Below, piece after piece: positions 1 through 11,284 of a DNA stretch of 64,000 nt (the first letter of the stretch is position 1; each line of letters opens with the position of its first letter). The DNA is taken from the NCBI GenBank assembly GCA_011109175.1, contig RDEW01000009.1, positions 1,313,545 through 1,377,544 on the forward strand, in the 5' to 3' direction. Made by a program: the position numbers and the translations under genes. Source of the stretch: Dicyema japonicum (lineage: Eukaryota > Dicyemida > Rhombozoa > Dicyemidae). The notes beneath the pieces are model-generated. The model searched no databases. It saw only the letters and a list, made by a program, of their open reading frames with translations, and had not been told where the DNA came from.

Positions 1-1329
1 TGTTCATGTTAGATAGGTCATCCACATTGTATTTGAGTGCAATGAATCTCAAGATAGTTGTCATACCCGTAAGATTCCTGCCCTTCGAAAACACATGGAA
101 GATTTCCTCTCAAGGTCATCAAAAATTGAAATAAATTGAGGTTAATCTTTCTTTGTTAGCAGGTACAGGTGAGTTATCTTGTAGCACGCTGTGGAGAGGC
201 ACATACAATTGCCGAAAATCCTATAAAGCCATGTTCAAAAAGATCATCGAGTGTATTTACGATGAACAAATTTTGTCGGTCATCCGTAAATAAAAATAAC
301 ATTACATGCTTTGCCGTTCTGCAAGAGTATCTCGATGAATCAAAATGCGCATTGGATGCAGTACTTCAGGACATCAATTAATTTCCGGATAAATTGGGTT
401 CAAAATCCATTCAAAGTTAAAGTAATACCAGCAAATCTAACATCAATTGAATATGAACATCTTATTGATTTGACATCGGATCAACGTCAAATCAGACATA
501 AAATGAATCCCTTTTAATTTTTTGGAGAGCATGCATTTCAAAATATCCTGATATCTCAGAAAGGCCAGTACACTATTACTTTTCCCAGCAGCTTACTTAT
601 GCGAGTAGGGTTTTCAATATATACATCTACCAAAACTTCCCTGATATGAGGATACAGTTGTCAACAATAACTCCTAGGGTTACATAAATTATGGCATGAA
701 AAGTTACCTCAATGTTCACATTATAATTGTTTTTGGTTAATACGATTATGTTTTAAATGAAATTGTAATAATTGAATTGGAAAGGGTTCCGCAAAAAATA
801 AATTAACCCAAAAGGGTTCACGAGCGCCTTATTAATTTCCTTTATTTTTTTATTTTTTTCCAAGGTTCTCTTAAAATTTGCACCAGGCGCATTTCATCAC
901 GCTAATTTAATTAATTAATTTTATAGATATTTTATTTCTCAATTAATACAACTTGTGAATTTCAATGGTTTTTAAATATTCTTAATACTTTTTAATTCGA
1001 TCTGTGAACAGTGACGATTTATCAAACTGGGGATTTATCAGACTGTGACAGACTATTATTAGCAACATAAAATCACATGAGTTATAATTATTTATTTGCT
1101 GGACTTAAATGAACCTGTTCATCAATCGCTTCAGCACTAAGAGTTTCAGGAAAAATTGTATGTGGACGTCCACTTAATTCGTTTAAGATGACGAAATAGT
1201 CTTCCATGATAACATTAGCTGATGTGATTTTGTACATTTTTGTTATATTAGAAAGAAAAACAAGATAGAAACCAATGTTAAAGCATTAAATAGTTAAAAT
1301 GATTAAATATGTTATATTTACTGTTTAGT
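1..1329. other. AT-rich region without a recognised gene
   Basis: No convincing gene is visible. Only short open frames without family resemblance occur. Around 1140-1230, read on the minus strand, there is a short stretch resembling the C-terminal tail of the APE-type LINE found at 2289-3535 (a line ANVIMEDYF followed by GRP), so at least part of this region is decayed retroelement. The rest, including AT-rich runs near 900-960, shows nothing I can name. Confidence 0.5.
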
Positions 1330-1400
1330 GCTCCTGTGGCCCAGTGGATAAGGCGTGTGCCTCCTAAGTACAAGATCGCGGGTTCGACTCCCCAGGAGCT
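1330..1400 (+). tRNA. tRNA-Arg(CCT)-like gene with a shortened T-arm
   Basis: The 5' acceptor arm at 1330-1336 pairs perfectly with 1393-1399 over seven base pairs. An A-box-like TGGCCCAGTGG lies at 1337-1347. A three-pair D-stem and a five-pair anticodon stem (one G-T pair) enclose the seven-base loop CTCCTAA, giving anticodon CCT, which reads AGG (arginine). A B-box GGTTCGACTCC follows at 1381-1391, and six T residues at 1400-1405 look like a Pol III terminator. The oddity is the T-arm: only three pairs can form before the 3' acceptor strand begins, as if two bases were missing. It is therefore either a tRNA with an unusual T-stem, a base-call error, or a recent pseudogene. No intron is seen. 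Confidence 0.72.
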
Positions 1401-1509
1401 TTTTTATGGTGAACTGGAAATATGTTGACACACATGACATATTTGCAGAGAGCCAGGAAAGTCTTTTGGTTCTCCAGGCCTTAGAATTGGCGTAATCAGA
1501 GGAATTCTT

Positions 1510-2286
1510 TCATATATTAAGTAGCATATGGTAGTTGATAGAATAGTTGTACAGTCCATGGTGTTTGAGGTGAATAGTACAAAATACCGTCGGGACCACA
1601 ATCACGAGTGGGACATGGCAATTTAATAGCCTTGTCAACATCATGGAGGTGAAGAAGGTGGAATACGGTTCTTGTTGCGGCCCGCGCCGTTCAACATGTG
1701 GAGAGCGAGAAAAATCTTTATGGCTGACACGTAGTACTTCATAAGCTTGTTTGCGAGCGGGTTCCGAAATATGACAGGCAAAGGCTTCAGTTTCGCAGTC
1801 TTCCTCATTGATCTTTCTTAGCGTTTTCCAAAATATGGCACAAGAGTTTTGTGACATAGTCGTCCAACTAGACGGCTCCATTTGAGTTTGTAGATAATTT
1901 TTGAACTTTATAGAGCAACACAGTGAACAAATAGGCCTTCTACGTCTCAACACAATGGGTTTATGCTCGCTCGAGAAACCATAACGAACATTCCATGAAA
2001 TACATTCAGCCATAGAAGGAAAGCAGATAGAGACAGGTCCGGGGATGTTGGACTGTCCTTTCTGCGGGTCGGGGTCCTTGTGTGAGCGTCTGGGTCATTG
2101 ATGATAGTCAAATCATTAAGTAAAGAAAGGATGTACTCGCCTCGACTGTCGGCTGATTGTGACCAGAGCCAGAGTGGATGTTTAGCATTTAGGTCACCGC
2201 ATAATACCAGATCTTCAGTTCAAAAAGTTTCAATAAGTTTGGAATTATTATTAATAAGCAACTACATAGAATCATATAAACTATAA
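1510..2286 (-). mobile_element. LINE endonuclease-domain fragment (APE type, degenerate)
   Basis: On the minus strand, 2286-2020 reads through an endonuclease-like motif GDLNAKHPLW followed by a PDLSL segment. In another frame, 2013-1510 gives WNV, then SSEHKPI, which matches the SDH-type catalytic region near the end of the APE-like endonuclease of non-LTR retrotransposons. The frame changes at least once, so it is not intact. It abuts the 3' end of the reverse transcriptase fragment at 2289-3535 in the same orientation, so it is probably a second LINE copy lying directly downstream. Family assignment rests on motif recognition only. Confidence 0.6.
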
Positions 2287-2288
2287 TT

Positions 2289-3535
2289 CTATTCGTGCCG
2301 CGTCTGAACAATCCTCTTAATTAGCCTTTCCCATCCCCTCCTGTCCGATGCCAAGTGCCGCAGACTACTAAGGTCTTCACCGTCCTTTAGTAGTCTGGTT
2401 ACTGATCTCAGGTCACCATTAAGGACTTCCGGAAGAGTTATTCTTGGACGACCTCTGAACTTCTCCCCTGACGTATCGAAGTATTCTTCCATGACGACGT
2501 TTGCTGGCGTGTCTTGTTCCAATCTGAGAATATGGCCAAACAATCTCCAGCGAGCCTTCATGATCATGGTGCTCAGAGGTCCGGAACCGCATCTTCTATA
2601 TAAATTTTCACTCCCTACACGCATTGGCCACTTTAGTCCCAAGAGAGACCGAAGTTGCCTTCTGTGAAAGGAGTCAAGGTTTTGTTCGTCCGTTTTCGAA
2701 ATTCCCCACGTCCCAGAGTTGTATGTTAGTATGGGCCTCACGAACGCCTCATACAACCTGAGTCGGAGTGATGGCCCGACCGAGCATTTTCTTATCCAAC
2801 ATTTCATAAGTTTTTGCATAGTAACCGTAGATAACAATTTTCTTCTTGCAATGTCTTCGGAGTCTCCGAGAAGAGAGCCAAGCTTTACGGTCTTCCTCCA
2901 ACATTCACTATTGCGTAGTTCCATCCGCTTAATTTCAACAATATCCGTTTTCTGAACATTCAGTGATAGACACCATTTGGCCAAACAGCCTGATGCAACC
3001 TCCAAGAGACGTAAGAGTGCTTCTTTGTCAGTCGAGATAAAGTCAACATCATCGGCATACACGATCTCCATAATATCATTGTTGTAATACTTCCGGAGGT
3101 CTTGCAGAGCCGATTCAAGGTATATAGCAAACAATACTGGGGAAAGGGAATCTCCTTGGGGTGTGCCCACTGTTGAAATAATTTCCCGTGACAAACATTT
3201 TCCAATACGCACTCGTAACCTCGTGTTTGATAAGAGTATCCGTATCAGAATAACCGAGTCCTTATCCAGGAAACTTTCAAGCACTTCAATGAGTTTTCCC
3301 CGACGGACAGTGTCGAAAGCTCTGGTCAGATCAATTCCAAGGATAGTCTTTGAGCTCCGGAATCTTTGTTGAATAGCACATTGCCATCTATGGCACCATA
3401 CTACATCAGCCGTTGATCTCCCTGTCCTAAAACCACTCTGGCTCTGGGCCAAGTACCCGTCCACCGGCTCTTGGATCCGATTAAGAGTAATTAGGGCAAG
3501 GATCTTCCTTAAGGTGTTTTAGAAGGATGGAATAT
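2289..3535 (-). mobile_element. Non-LTR retrotransposon reverse transcriptase, long open fragment
   Basis: An open frame of about 390 codons (3464-2289) carries reverse transcriptase hallmarks in order: SGFRTGRSTADVVW, then DLTRAFDTVRR with the first catalytic Asp, GTPQGDSLSPVLFAIYLE, and YADDVDFIS with the catalytic Asp pair. It continues into the thumb and C-terminal part with TYNSGTWG, RWRLFGHILRL and a GRPRITLPE motif. The frame extends upstream to about 3535 with a frame change (NTLRKILALITLNRI). It is the best preserved copy of the family also seen at 13640-14030, 32006-33470 and 63600-64000. The stop codon lies at 2289. The copy lacks a contiguous endonuclease domain, so it is probably inactive. 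Confidence 0.85.
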
Positions 3536-3699
3536 ACTTTAAAATAAGAAAGTCAACGAACTCTGAGGTGGAATATAAATATTACAACATGTAAAACGTC
3601 TTGAGGGTGACAAAGGAACTTTGATAGAGATTTGTTCCAGAATAGGGTCTCCTTCGCAAAAGAGAAGATATAAATGAGGTGACATCTGTGAACAAATGA

Positions 3700-4120
3700 C
3701 CCTGCCTAGCAAACGTTAATAATCCTTCACCGAGACTTCTTGTCCGGTCTTTTCAGAGTATAATGTAGCCAGGAAGCGTGGTGGCTGACGTGGAGAGTTT
3801 AGACTCTGAATAATAACAATGTTCACTGTCAAAAGGGCCAAGAGGCAACGTAGCTTCAGCACTTTATTACGGATTCCATTGACATTGAGTTGGAAAATGA
3901 CCAGCGTGGAATCAGGACCCGGGTAGGATTGATGTCTCCAGCCTGGAGTAGCAAATTGGGAACGACAAATTTGGTAGGCCACCCTTCCAAAGACGTAGAG
4001 GGGTAAATAAATTCAAACGGTTCTTTTTTATGCAAAACTTGCACCGGGCGCCACCACAACAACAGGTGAACCGGATGCCGCCACGCTAAATAATATCTAT
4101 GATTTTTCTGAAAGACCAAA
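3700..4120 (-). mobile_element. LINE endonuclease N-terminal fragment
   Basis: The minus strand from about 3935 to 3716 reads LVIFQLNVNGIRNK followed by LLALLTVNIVIIQ. This is the start of an APE-like endonuclease, where the conserved Asn-Val-Asn-Gly and the DI-x-QE region normally lie. A second overlapping frame (4119-3856) gives proline- and tryptophan-rich sequence that may be the preceding linker. It lies just upstream of the reverse transcriptase at 2289-3535 in the same orientation, so both may come from one element with a deletion or frameshifts in between. No intact open frame remains. Confidence 0.6.
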
Positions 4121-5371
4121 TAAATTTCGTAAGAAAAATAATGGATGTATCGAACGGATCCTGTTATTGGCGAAAAGGAAGTGTTCTAAACATTGTCTGA
4201 GGAATTTATTTTCGAATGTGATCAAATATAAGAGATGAGGAGATATGTCTCAATCCCGGGAGGGTTTACTTATCTCAGAAGAAGTGCCATAAGCATTGTA
4301 AGCTTAAAGTGAACCCTCTATGTTTATTTCAGTTAAAAGCTGATGGAAAAATAAGAAGTTGAAAAAAAAGTATCGGCACTTAAGGGTCTTTGTATCGATC
4401 ATTATCCTCTGACGAGATAAACACCGCTTTGTGTGAGAATAAGCTGCTGGATTGGACTCAATCCCAATATTATCATTAAGCACTAGCGAACTGCCATGAT
4501 GATGACAAAGCATGTGCAAATCGGGAAGCTAACAATAAAGCACATTCTCAATCTATCTTCCATGATTTCTATCGAGATTGAAGAACACTTCATCCTTTCG
4601 TACACAGTTGCGTTTGATAGTGTGGGCGTCTTCAGAACGATATCATTTGCCTCAATGCGTTCGGTGAAAAGATTCCAACTTTTTTGAGTCTGTCTATGAA
4701 CAGGTCAAGGTGCTCGCGTTGTTAAGCAGCACAGGCTTGACTAACGTGTTGTAGTAGAATAGTCTCGTATTCTGCTCTTTTTACACAAGTCAGGTTTTCT
4801 TCAGTTTTCGCAATGCTACATCTCAATAAGGATATTTAAGAATGCAGATGTTAGTCAACGTGTTTACATATTATTTTTCCTGAACTTCTCTATAAGCTAT
4901 TAAGAGCAAAAGAACTCCTATTGTGATCCCAAATGGATTAGGACCTTCAAGACTTCTTGAAAACTTTTCAAGTCCTCTTGATTTTAAAGTCAAGTATACA
5001 ATCTCCAGTATGACGAAAGGTTACCGTAGCACTTTTGGTTGACTATCCTGAATAAAACTTGAAGATATTCAATAAAATTGGGGCATAGGTTGAGAAATGT
5101 ACTCAAAACATCTTATTTATGAATATTAGAAATTGATCCCTGTCCCCTCTTAAAGTGCACAAAAAAGACAATGGCTTTCATTCACGAAAAGAAATTGACG
5201 GCGAGTAAAGGAGAATTTTCGTGATAGCAGTTCACGTGTTTTAGTTAATTTGTAATTTTTCAGTATAATCCACTGGATAGTTTAATTTTTTTAATATTTA
5301 AATTTATTTTTTACGATTAGTTAAAAATAAAACAATAAATATTAAACTACATACATAAATTATCGCTTCTG
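4121..5371. other. Intergenic stretch with no recognised feature
   Basis: I see no convincing coding sequence, RNA gene or clear repeat here. Short frames on both strands do not resemble known families. The last 100 bases before the protease gene are strongly AT-rich and probably contain its promoter and 5' leader, but no distinct core element can be defended. Confidence 0.4.
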
Positions 5372-7152
5372 ATGATTTTATTGCTTTCTCTGATTGCTTT
5401 GACATTTGGTTCTAATAATTTCGAGCCAAAAGCTGTATATTCGTGTAAAGGAGAAATATTACTGCCCTACGTCAATATAGTGGAGCCATTTACTATAAAA
5501 TACGACTCCGAAACAAACTCGTCACTTATCACCTATTATGGTATGAAAACTAACATTATCAATAGGTGTCTCACATTATATGAGTTCTCAACGATATGGC
5601 TCATTTTCAGTCGTTCCTGGATCTTCAAATGGAGTCCAACGAATGAAATGTATCAAAGGCGGGAAATTTCAGTCGGTCTTTCCTGATTTGAAGTCCTTCT
5701 CAGTAAATGGGAATTATAACTTTAAGAAACTCCCAGGGACATACGCCTGTAAATCAGATGACGGGAGACTAAATAGAAATGGAAAGTGTTTTGTATGGAG
5801 AAAAATTGAGGATGTATTAGAGAGAAATAACACTTATCTCTTCTTCACTGATGAGCGACTGGTCCCATCAAGATATGAAATGTTTGGATATGACACTTTA
5901 TTCGGATCTCATTACGATAAATACATGATCAACTACCATGAGTATGACGATTACCCCCATAACTCTGTCGATCATAAAATAGAATCAATTATCAATAGTT
6001 GTGGATCTTTATCACTTTAGAGTTCTGTACTGTCAGAAATTGTCAAGTAAAAGATGATATGAATATTGACCTGATTTCTGAGTTTTTTGACCCGGAAAGT
6101 GCGGAAAATGTTCACAAACTGCACTTTAATTCCTCCATCTTAAACCATAAGCCAAAATTTGAGTCAGAACTTGATTTACTTGAAGCAGAGAACAACCACA
6201 AACATTCCTTGCGGTGATCTTGTCATTACTTATTTTAAGTTTTGTGATGGCTCACAACAGAAAGGATTCCTCATTCAAATTGTCAGTCAACCACAAATCA
6301 TTTGAATCATGGAATTCGTCAAAACGACGTCCGGAATGTTTAAAACAAAATAATCCCACTTATAGAGATAGTCCTCTATATATGGGGGATATTATTGCCA
6401 CTGAAAATGTTAAGCTACCAAATGAATGGGATTGGCGGGCATATGGTTGTTGTGAGTCTCACTTTAGGTGCTGTATCTCCCGTAAAGGACCAGGCCATTT
6501 GCGGATCATGTTGGTCGTTTAGTACTACCGGTGTAATTGAGTCACATTACTTCATCAAAACAAATAATTCCGTCTTATTTTCAGAACAACAACTTGTGGA
6601 CTGTTCGTGGGGTCAAGACAACAACGGCTGCTTCGGAGGACTCGATGTGAATTCGTATGCTTATATAGACTTATATGGACTCGCATCAACTGAAGAGTAT
6701 GGGTCATATATGGGAATGGTCCTTCTCAAATCTGATTTGTAGGACATGTCTTGTAAGAAAGGAGATTTCCGTCAACATTTTAAACTGAAGGGGTTCAAAA
6801 TGGTCCCCAATAACGTAGCTTCCATAATGCATGCTCTCTATACTGTGGGACCCCTCTCGATTGGAATTGATGCCAGTCAAAGGACTTTTAATTTCTATAA
6901 ATCTGGAATTTACAATGACCCCAATTGCTGTAGATTATGATGATTATTCCAGCGTCTGAAAATTTGGACCATGCTGTGCTTTTGGTTGGATACAAGCTTA
7001 CTGGGAATAATACTGGCTATTGGATTGTGAAGAACTCGTGGAGCACAAATTGGGGCGATGACGGATTTATTAAAGTAGCCATGAATGACAATCGTTGTGG
7101 TGTCTGTACTCAAGTGACATATCCAATCTTTGATTACTCAAGATTTGTCTAA
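5372..7152 (+). CDS. 26/29 kDa-type papain-family cysteine protease, seven exons
   Basis: This is a secreted or lysosomal papain-like (C1) protease of the 26/29 kDa type. A hydrophobic signal peptide (MILLLSLIALTFGS) is followed by the family's N-terminal domain (LLPYVNIVEPF, SRYEMFGYDTLFGSHYD). A propeptide follows, then the mature enzyme from LPNEWDWR. The catalytic triad is visible: Cys in DQAICGSCWSF (codon near 6509), His in LDHAVLLVGY (near 6970) and Asn in VKNSWSTNWG (near 7033). Proposed introns are 5541-5565, 5998-6020, 6214-6239, 6446-6467, 6719-6742 and 6930-6952, that is 22-26 nt, all GT-AG. Joining the exons gives about 545 residues, close to the usual family length, so the gene looks intact. 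The first intron was placed to keep YYG...YGSFSV continuous; an alternative 19-nt solution fits less well. Exact substrate preference is unknown. Confidence 0.9.
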
Positions 7153-7610
7153 CGGTCAGTTTTACTTTGGTTTATTCTATCGGTCATTCTTGCTATTTGT
7201 TGATTGTTAGTATATTTAGCGATTGGGTCAGTGACCTAGTTCTGTTTCTTAATTTTGTCAGCTCTTCTTTACTGTTTGTTTCTTCAGCCATCTATATGGG
7301 GGAGCCTCCCGTGAACTTGTACGGCTGATTAAGCTATTCCATTTTATTTAGGTTTACATGCATTCCAATCTCCTATGATATTTTTTAAAGTAAATTAATT
7401 TTTCAAAAATTAAAACAATAGTTTTGTGGTGGGTACATTAATATTAAACAGTTTTAATTTTGTTAAATTGATGTCATTAAAAGTGGTCGTTATTAGCATC
7501 ATAGATTCACGGTAACTACAGTAAACTCTTTCAAATATGCCACTCTTAAAATTGCCAATTCTGAAATTTGCCATTTTTATCGACTTTTTCTATTTTTCAA
7601 TTCTGAAGAG
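7153..7610. other. Intergenic spacer downstream of the protease gene
   Basis: AT-rich spacer that should hold the 3' end of the protease transcript. No gene or repeat is recognised. Confidence 0.35.
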
Positions 7611-8340
7611 ACAAATCTCCCTCCAGGACTGTGCGGTGGTTCACTCACTCCTCAACCAGGTATGTGACTGGCTATCCATGAATTTGCTGTCTGTGTCTGC
7701 ATCCAAGTCTTAGTTCAGCTAACTTACTACGGACAAAAGATTTAAAGGTAGACTTAAGATATTCCTCGGAAACATTCCCATCCTTTATACGCGAATCCAC
7801 AAAATCCTTGGAGTGACATTCGACTCTTTTATGACGTTTTCCAGTCACACGGAGGTGTTAACCAAGGGTCTTTGAAAATGGAAAGTCTTAAAAGCCATCA
7901 TAAAAAGCCCCTTCCCTCATTCTGCTTTTTTTTTATTTTTATTTTAATAACCCCGGGAACACCGAGAAAGAAAGACAAAAGAGTCAAACAGTTAGGTGAT
8001 CCCAGTCCTCGCAATCAATTGTGCCATTCGGCATCTGTGATCTTCCATCGTCCCCACTATTTTCCGGAAGAGCCTTCTCTCGGTCTTGCAGAGGAATCCG
8101 ATCGGGGAGGGGAATTTCTTATCCAATCGGTTTTCTCTTGCCGTGGAAAGGATCAGGCGAAGCGGATTTCTATCTTCCTCACAGACGCGAAGAAATCCGG
8201 AGCCACGACTACGGATCTTAGCATTCTGCTTGTATCAGCAAATATCTTAAAGTCATTGTGCCGACGATTGAATATGCCTGTTCTGCTTAGACCATTTATA
8301 ATTAGTCACATTTTATTATTTGTTTCATCTTAATAATAAA
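7611..8340 (+). mobile_element. Jockey-like LINE reverse transcriptase C-terminal fragment
   Basis: Plus-strand frames at 7625-7915 give a reverse transcriptase thumb-like segment: LNQVCDWLSMNLLSVSASKS, then HKILGVTFDS. It is interrupted by at least one stop and frame change. From about 7945, the sequence beginning with CCCCGGGAACACCGAGAAAGAAAG and running to GGTGATCCCAG resembles the reversed 3' end shared with LINE ends at 11285, 22380 and 43983. The segment is therefore a composite of two degenerate elements in opposite orientations. It separates the protease and ERCC3 genes. Confidence 0.55.
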
Positions 8341-8379
8341 ATATTTTAAATAGATAATTAAAAGTATTTATCCTTGTGA

Positions 8380-10928
8380 ATGTCTAAACGAAAGAATTTT
8401 GTTGACATAAAAGAAGATAAGAGTAGCAAGAAACGAAAGGATAATGAGACGACAAACATATTCTCAGGACATTGTGATTCTTATATTAATTTTTAGTAAA
8501 TAAACAAGAATCAGAAGATGAGCAGAGTGACCAATTTGCCCTTCTTCCTAAAGCTGCCTCGAAAAGGATCAAAGAAGTCTTAAACACTAACAAGTTTGGT
8601 GCCAACGACTTTACTGAACAACTAAAGCTGAAAGACGACATCACTCAGTGTCCCCTCTGGGTGACCCCCAATGGACACATATTCCTTGAAGCCTTCTCTC
8701 CAATTTGGCAGCACGCACAGGATTTCCTAATAGCAATCGCAGAAGTACCCATGTTCTTAAATCTTAGCCCGTGTCCCGCCCTGAGTTCATCCACGAATAC
8801 AGGATGACTGCCTACTCTCTTTATGCTGCCGTTTCCGTTGGCTTTGACACTAACCACATTATTGAGAGTCTGACCCGCCTTTCCAAGACATCAATCCCCG
8901 ATTCTGTGCTTTCCTTCATCGAATCTTGCACACTCAGTTACGGGAAGGTCATGTTGGTCCTCAAATACAACTGCTACTACCTGGAAACCAAATTGAGGGA
9001 TGTTTACAACACACTCATAGCTGATTCTCTTTTGTCCTCATGTTTTGTGAAGGAACAGACTAAACTTCCTCCTCCTTCTGAACGGTGGTCATTTCTATAA
9101 CTTTAGAGTCGATGACAAAGCCATGTACGAAGATGATGTACTCAATGTTGAGGATGACTCCATTTACTCTCTCCATGTGCAACAAGACAAGATTGAACTA
9201 GTTCAGAAACGCTGCAATGAATTGGAGTATCCCCTTCTGAGTGAGTATGACTACAAGAACGACTCCACAATCCCCAATACTCCGTAATATAGTGTTCTTA
9301 CTTAGAATTCGTTTGAAGCCATCGACTTTGCTGAGACCTTACCAGGAGAAGAGTCTGAGGAAGACATTCTGTAATGGGAGAGCTCGGTCTGGATTGATAG
9401 TGCTACCCTGTGGGGCTGGTAAATCCCTGGTGGGAGTCACGGCCGCTTGTACAATCAGAAAACGCTGTATAATCCTCTGTACCTCCAACGTGTCTGTAGA
9501 ACAGTGGAGATCTCAGGTACTCTCTTTAATTAGTCCAGTTTCGCTTGTGGACCGACATTTCTGACAAGCACATCTTTAAGTTCACGTCTTCTACCAAACA
9601 GCAGCCTGATGGTTGGTTGAGTGGTTATGGTAGATAAACACTTTGTGTGTATTAGCACGTATAATATGATCTCCCATACAAAAAATCGGTCTTTTGAGTC
9701 AGAAATGGTGATGCAGTGGGTCAAGGAAAGAGAGTGGGGGCTTCTGATTCTCGATGGTAGTTGTTTGAGTAATAGAAGAGGTCCACACCATTCCTGCTAG
9801 GATATTCCGTCAGGTCTTAACGATACTGAGGGTTCATTGCAAGATTGGGTTGACAGCCACTTTAGTTAGGGAAGACGATAAGATCACTGACCTTAACTTT
9901 CTGATAGGGCCAAAATTATACGAGGCTAATTGGTTGGACCTCCAAAAGTCAGGATATATCGCACGTGTGAAATGTGCTGAGGTATTTTTATGTAAAACCC
10001 AGGTGTGGTGCCCAATGACTCCAGAATTCTTCCAGGAGTACATAAACAGCCCTAAACAGGCCAAGAAAATGGTAAGGATTGTGTTTGAAACAGTTATTAT
10101 ATGTGATGAACCCCAATAAGTTCAGGGCCTGTCAGTTTCTGATAGACTACCATGAGAAACGGAATGATAAGATTATCGTGTTCTCAGACTCGATTATGGC
10201 TTTGATGCACTACGCCGTTAAGCTAAAAAGTAAGGAATTTGGTAATTTGGGCATTATTTGTACGGACCTACGTCTCAAGAGGAACGGTTCTCCATTCTGC
10301 ATAGATTCCAGACGAGTCCCACGGTTAACACGATATTTGTGTCAAAGGTTGTGTTGTTCACTAACCCAGGTGGCGGATACCTCTTTCGACTTGCCGGACG
10401 CTAATGTGCTGATTCAGATCTCTAGTCATGGGGGGTCTCGAAGGCAGGAGGCTCAGCGCTTGGGGAGAATTCTGAGACCCAAGAAAGGCTGGCATTGGTG
10501 ATTTATTGTAGGCATTGTTGGGGATGAGTACAACGCTTTCTTTTACTCTCTAATATCCCAGGACACTACTGAGAGTAAGTATGCTGCCAAACGACACGCC
10601 TTTTTGGTTAACCAGGGATACTGCTATAATGTGATTAAGACTCTCCCTGGATTGGAAGATGCTCCACTGTTTTATTCCACCAAGAATGAACAAGCTGTAC
10701 TTCTGCAGGAGGTTTTGAAACAGTGTGAGAAGGGAGTATTGGAGGAAGAGATTGAGGAATTGAAGAAGTCTGAGGTATCGACGGTGGGTGTGAGGAATAT
10801 ATTTGTAGACTGGGAGTCGTTCTATGTCTATGCTGTCGGGTGCACATGGATTAGTATATGCTGATACTACTAAACGACCATCCCCTGCCAAAAGAGTACA
10901 TCATCTTTTTAAAAAGTACAAAAGATAA
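8380..10928 (+). CDS. ERCC3: TFIIH DNA helicase/translocase XPB (ERCC3)
   Basis: XPB is the 3'-5' helicase/translocase of TFIIH, acting in promoter opening and nucleotide excision repair in the nucleus. Visible landmarks are the N-terminal [18 protein letters not shown] region, Walker A PCGAGKS, the DEVH box (its codons split by an intron at 9757-9778), [24 protein letters not shown] and [16 protein letters not shown] (motif VI), and a basic C-terminus [10 protein letters not shown]. Start ATG is at 8380, stop at 10926-10928. Proposed introns: 8474-8496, 8745-8767, 9085-9106, 9284-9305, 9517-9538, 9612-9633, 9757-9778, 9982-10002, 10072-10093, 10348-10369, 10784-10808, all GT-AG and 21-25 nt. 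Two others are irregular: 10488-10511 (GC-AG), and 10230-10252, which needs a non-AG end. With all removed, the protein is about 751 residues, near the family length. Confidence 0.93.
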
Positions 10929-11284
10929 ATTTTATTGTTATTTTTATAATAAAAACTTTTTTGACTATTCTCTGATTATAATACTAAATGACGTGGGGTT
11001 AGTCTTGTCTTCACATTGCATTTACTTGTGGGTCCGATTCCCACACCGCTTTTTTACTTGGTTGAAAGATTTCCCTTGTGTTCTACGATTTCTTTAGGCA
11101 TCATTAAATCCACTTAACTCAGGAAACGCCCAATGCCTGGCCGGTATTTAAATGGATCCTTTTTTTTCCTACTAGGGATTTCCTCAATGGTAGATACTTC
11201 TATCAAAAATAATTCTGGTCAGAAGGGGAAATTTTCTTGAAAGATGACAGGAAAAACTTACTTCAGTAACGATTTATTTTATTT
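10929..11284. other. Spacer after ERCC3 with a short repeat remnant
   Basis: AT-rich spacer. Around 11126-11165 there is a short stretch (CGCCCAATGCCTGGCCGG and flanks) resembling the middle of the SINE-like repeats at 37480, 43640 and 56825. Nothing else is recognised. Confidence 0.35.

Noticed and set aside
5566-5584. 19-nt intron as the first intron of the cysteine protease gene
   Set aside because: The 25-nt alternative at 5541-5565 has a better donor (GTATG) and keeps the conserved YYG...YGSFSV spacing.
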